From Chytridium lagenaria (lineage: Eukaryota > Chytridiomycota > Chytridiomycetes > Chytridiales > Chytridiaceae), in the NCBI GenBank assembly GCA_025449115.1, contig JAHLKC010000345.1:1-11201 (forward strand): a stretch of DNA of 11,201 nt, written 5' to 3'. This document shows, piece by piece, positions 8,362 to 11,201 of this stretch (its first letter is position 1; every line of letters begins with the position of its first letter). The notes beneath the pieces are model-generated. The model made no database searches. It was not told the origin of the DNA and saw only the letters and a program-made list of their open reading frames with translations. Position numbers and translations under genes: made by a program.

Positions 8362-9971
8362 CTATGAAGAAACTACCTCAACTTTCTCCCCGCACAGTGC
8401 CATCCCAAATCGGTTTGAAATTTCAATCACCGTATCTTTCTCAAAACAACCCTCTGCCGATGCAATAACAACATACATAACGCCATCCAACGTTATCGTG
8501 TTCCATTGCAACATTCCCCACGACGACACTGCCCGAACCGTGCTCACCAACCAAATCTCCTGCACCCACGTATCATCTTTACCAATCGCACTCTTCGCAT
8601 CCTCCATCTCCACACGTCCTAGATTCGATATTCCCAAACACAGAGGCAAGTGAATATTTGAACTGTGGATATCAAGCGCTCTGCCCTTTGATGATGGCTG
8701 CCACCATGTCCGAAGAGATTGGGAATCTGGATGCGAGTAGTTCACCGGAAGCAGGGTGGCGTATCGCCACGCGTAACCTATTCCGTTGGGTAATGTTGCC
8801 CGCCTCAAATCTCGCGTCAATTTCTGAGCGCCAGCGGCTGTTGCGTGAAATAGTGACTTTGACGATGATAGTAACGGAGGTAGTAAAGGAGTTCTTGGCA
8901 TGGTTGCGACCATGATTGTGTTGAAAGAGCCGTTAAGATACGATGTGAGGCCAAGGGCAGGGCGAGCATCTACCGATAAACCGACGAGGAGGGGAACATG
9001 CTTCGGAAGGACAGCCGATATAGTAGAGGTGGATTTGGTAAAAAGCCAGGAGAACGGTAGCCGTAACCATTTCCTCCAATTGAAGCCGACACGAACACGC
9101 TCCTGTGATGGGACTCTAACGCCGTAAATGGAGCGAGAGCGACAGCACCAGACGATGTTAGCAGAGCCGTCATAGACACACCCAATTCCTTGGCACGTGC
9201 AATAGCCGCAGCAGTCTGTCTGTGTGTCAACTTCAACCTGACGAGACGTTCCTGGGATGCCTCCCACTTTAGCAAAGCCAGCCTTAACATCTCGCAACAT
9301 CTTTATAACGGGAGGCTTATTTAACCACATCCACATTGAAATTGCAAGGTTATGGGATGTGAAGTAAAAGTACGACAACCAGGACTCTCTTGATGATAAG
9401 GGAACGAGATCAGAGATGAAGCCGTCGGATAAATTCTGTTTTAGTTTTGTTGCAACGGCAGACCGATGATGCCCATTTGTCATTCTTGATCGCATCTCTT
9501 GCACCCAGTCCTTCAATACCTCAACCCCACCTCTTCCATCGATCGCTACGTGCGCAAACGTAAACAACAGTTTCACTGTGCTGGTTCCTTTCTCAGGCTC
9601 CAGAACCACAACTCTCAACAACGGACCGATGGCGACCGCAACACTAGTTGAAGTTTCTTGCTCAGAACCGTGTTGAAGGAGGCTAACGATTTAACTCTAA
9701 CGGGGATTGGTGATGATTGCTTCTCAAAGTAGAGCTTGTGTACGGGTTTGGGTGAATCGTTGGGGACCGGTAAGGAGATGATCCGACATCCGAGAGTGGG
9801 GTTGAGGTTGACAACATTTTCGAGAGACTCGTTGAGAGCAGAAAGGAAGACGGGGAAGGAGGCAAATGGTTCAAGAGTAACGGTCAGGGCGAGAGTGAAG
9901 TTGGTGAATTCCTGTGGGGTGAGGAGATATGAGGCTTCCTTGTCGTTAAGGGGTCGCCGTTCTTGGATCAT
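8362..9971 (-). CDS. HxxxDG acyltransferase (condensation/alcohol acetyltransferase-like), frame-broken
   Basis: Member of the CoA-dependent acyltransferase superfamily that includes alcohol acetyltransferases and condensation domains. The substrate is unknown. The first true ATG is at 9971 (MIQERRPLND), and longer open frames begin with non-ATG codons. The catalytic motif HVAIDG is at 9535-9552, preceded by GPLLRVVVLEPE and LLFTFA. Later come RQTAAAIARAKELGVSM, HVPLLVGLSVDARPALG, SNLGRVE and the C-terminus RFGMALCGEKVEVVSS. The reading shifts three times on the way. Near 9648-9650 one A appears to be missing (a 44-nt intron is an alternative). Near 9240-9266 one base seems extra. Between 9092 and 9001 a 92-nt intron (GTGTCG...GAAG) would join SVF to HVPLLVGLS. 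Expected length is about 500 residues. It is the first member of a minus-strand tandem family. The superfamily call is firm, the gene model is uncertain. Confidence 0.75.
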
Positions 9972-10195
9972 GGTCAATGTTGGAAAATCATGAGTCAAAG
10001 GTCGTAATTAATGCGAACCCTGGCTACGAAACCAAAACAAAAAGAGTGATGAGATATAGTTATATTTATACAATGAAAGTGTACTCTCAAGTTATCTTTT
10101 CACATCTAAAATGGATGCAGAGTTCCATGCCTTGATCACAATGACTAAATTCAACATGGTGTAAAACAGTAATTATCTGGAAGAAACAGGCAATA
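9972..10195. other. Acyltransferase 5' flank / spacer
   Basis: Upstream region of the long acyltransferase gene and 3' flank of the relic copy. Apart from the TATA-like element described separately, I see nothing. Confidence 0.4.
10063..10070 (-). promoter_or_regulatory. TATA-like box of the long acyltransferase gene
   Basis: On the minus strand this reads TATAAATA, 92-99 nt before the proposed ATG at 9971. Spacing is reasonable for a start site 50-70 nt before the ATG. The local sequence is AT-rich, so chance is possible. Confidence 0.4.
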
Positions 10196-10605
10196 TTAAC
10201 CGCTTCTCCTTACCAGCCGTGTCGCGACCTCCTTCATCAGGTTCTCATCAAGAGAACTGCCCAACCAAGAAAATATAAACCGCATCACACCTCCCACAGT
10301 GACATTGTTCCATTGAATTACTGCAGCCTAACGAAAGACGTACGTACAGCCCTCGCGCAGTGCAATAAGCCCCACTCTTTCATCCACGCGTCTTTTCCTT
10401 CCGCATCTACCAATCCCATTCTTCATAAGTTTGACATTGTTAATGACATAACTTGGAGATGCTCATCTGCAACTGAGTCGCCGTCCGTCGCGTTGGGGTT
10501 AATTTCGGAATCACTTGTTAGCTGAAAACGACATGGCTTTCAACGCTTCAGGGTCTGGGTGAGGCTTGTCGTCAAAAAGAAGCATACCGTACGTCATACG
10601 TATCT
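10196..10605 (-). pseudogene. Decayed 3' relic of the HxxxDG acyltransferase family
   Basis: Fragments of minus-strand translation align in order with the C-terminal part of the long copy. LLFDDKPHPDPEALK (about 10585 down) matches LLPVNYSHPDSQSLR. EHLQVMSLTMSNL matches the segment ending in GISNLG. RMGLVDAEGKDAWMKEW matches the WVQEIW region. VIQWNNVTVGGVM matches MLQWNTITLDGVM. DENLMKEVATRL followed by TAA at 10196-10198 matches the terminal helix before RFGMALCG. The frame changes at least twice, and stops interrupt it, including a TGA at 10423-10425. Only the equivalent of the last 130 or so residues remains. The HxxxDG part is absent from the 350 nt upstream. It lies between two better-preserved copies, so it is best read as a dead middle member of a tandem array. 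Its upstream edge is approximate. Confidence 0.75.
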
Positions 10606-10959
10606 AACGCGTGGGGTTGATTGTGTTCGTTAGTGTATTCGGCCCTTTCGTTACTTTACGCATGGTACACGTCTTTTGCGGACGTAAAGTTGTTTGGTTA
10701 CTGAGGTGAAAAACACAATCGTATTTCGATTTAAAGATCCTATTTAAGGTATCTTACATGAAGGTTCTATGACAGATGTGATGGCTGGAGGAGTTGTTTG
10801 GAATGACGTTGAATGCGACGGAAAGAAACCACAGTGTTGTTCTTCCTTGCCATTTGTTTTATAAAATACAAGATTCCTTCTATCTCACTCAAAGTTCTAA
10901 TCTAAGGATTAAAACACGCGTATTTATTAAAATACAAATTCATCAAGTAAATCATATTA
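10606..10959. other. Spacer between the relic and the partial copy
   Basis: Possible further weak relic sequence at 10606-10680 (minus-strand RKVTK against QKLTR of the long copy), otherwise nothing recognisable. AATAAA on the minus strand at 10923-10928 lies about 32 nt after the stop of the partial copy and could be its polyadenylation signal. Confidence 0.4.
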
Positions 10960-11201
10960 TTATGCGACAACAGCTACATTGACCCCACATAACGCCAACC
11001 CAAATCTCCTCGCAACCTCTTTCACAACTTTATCGTCAAAACATCCCTCCACACTCGCCAGCACCACCTTTAAAGATCCTTTCAATGTTACAGCATTCAC
11101 CTGCAACGTTCCCCACGACGTCACAGCCTGAACTGTGCTTACCATCCACAAATCCTCAATCCACGAGACCCATCCCTCCTCCATCCCTACGTTTCCAAGG
11201 T
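10960..11201 (-). CDS. HxxxDG-family acyltransferase paralog, C-terminal end only
   Basis: This is the last 80 residues of a gene whose 5' part lies beyond the window end. The reading is open from the edge (LGNVGMEEGW) to TAA at 10960-10962. It aligns without gaps to the C-terminus of the long copy: DLWMVSTVQAVTSWGTLQ against EIWLVSTVRAVSSWGMLQ, KVVLASVEGCF against YVVIASAEGCF, and RFGLALCGVNV against RFGMALCGEKV. The DNA is also similar, for instance GCAACGTTCCCCACGACG against GCAACATTCCCCACGACG in the long copy. No stop or shift is visible, so this copy may be functional. The catalytic HxxxDG motif is outside the window, and family membership rests on the paralog next door. Confidence 0.8.
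   Translation of the reverse strand, partial: LGNVGMEEGWVSWIEDLWMVSTVQAVTSWGTLQVNAVTLKGSLKVVLASVEGCFDDKVVKEVARRFGLALCGVNVAVVA

Noticed and set aside
8345..9127. Several plus-strand open frames opposite the acyltransferase
   Set aside because: Antisense shadows of the minus-strand acyltransferase, which has the HxxxDG motif and a paralog.
9615..9998. Start of the acyltransferase at 9998
   Set aside because: The codon there is TTG. The first ATG in this frame is at 9971, with MIQERRPLND leading into conserved sequence.
1..11201. CRISPR array, transposon, tRNA or biosynthetic megasynthase
   Set aside because: No regular repeats with spacers, no terminal repeats or transposase motifs, no tRNA A/B boxes, and no synthase domains beyond the stand-alone acyltransferases.

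Overview
The window looks like nuclear DNA of a filamentous basidiomycete fungus, probably an Agaricomycete. This is inferred from many short introns (about 40-165 nt) with GTRNGT-like donors, CTRAY branch points and TAG/AAG acceptors, from the gene families present, and from a U1 snRNA gene with the canonical 5' end. There is no sign of prokaryotic organisation, and no CRISPR array, tRNA, rRNA or transposon was seen.

Layout on the + strand: (1) 49-1061, a C2H2 zinc-finger protein with two C-terminal fingers; (2) 1929-3562, a six-exon kelch-repeat protein closely resembling animal RABEPK (Rab9 effector p40); (3) 3715-4926, ribosomal protein uL13 (L13a/L16) in three exons with a 15-nt first exon; (4) 5392-5555, U1 spliceosomal snRNA; (5) 5995-7723, a peroxisomal-type 2,4-dienoyl-CoA reductase (Sps19/DECR2-like SDR) in about 12 exons, several of them microexons.

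The right third is on the - strand. It is a tandem cluster of one acyltransferase family (HxxxDG, condensation/alcohol-acetyltransferase-like): a long copy at 8362-9971, a decayed 3' relic at about 10196-10605, and the 3' end of another copy at 10960-11201 that runs out of the window.

A theme crosses the whole window. Every long protein gene carries at least one apparent single-base frame break, usually near a short homopolymer, with clearly conserved protein on both sides. The clearest is in uL13, where a run of 8 C stands where 9 are needed. Because this includes an essential ribosomal protein gene, assembly or sequencing indels are the simplest explanation. The stop-riddled acyltransferase relic is different and looks like true gene decay.

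The genes look like a mix of housekeeping neighbours (ribosome, splicing, peroxisomal beta-oxidation, trafficking) and an expanding accessory acyltransferase family. Nothing suggests that they form one pathway. I found no convincing new system. The most interesting points are the intron positions that mirror the kelch blades, the microexon-rich reductase gene, and the acyltransferase tandem array with its relic.
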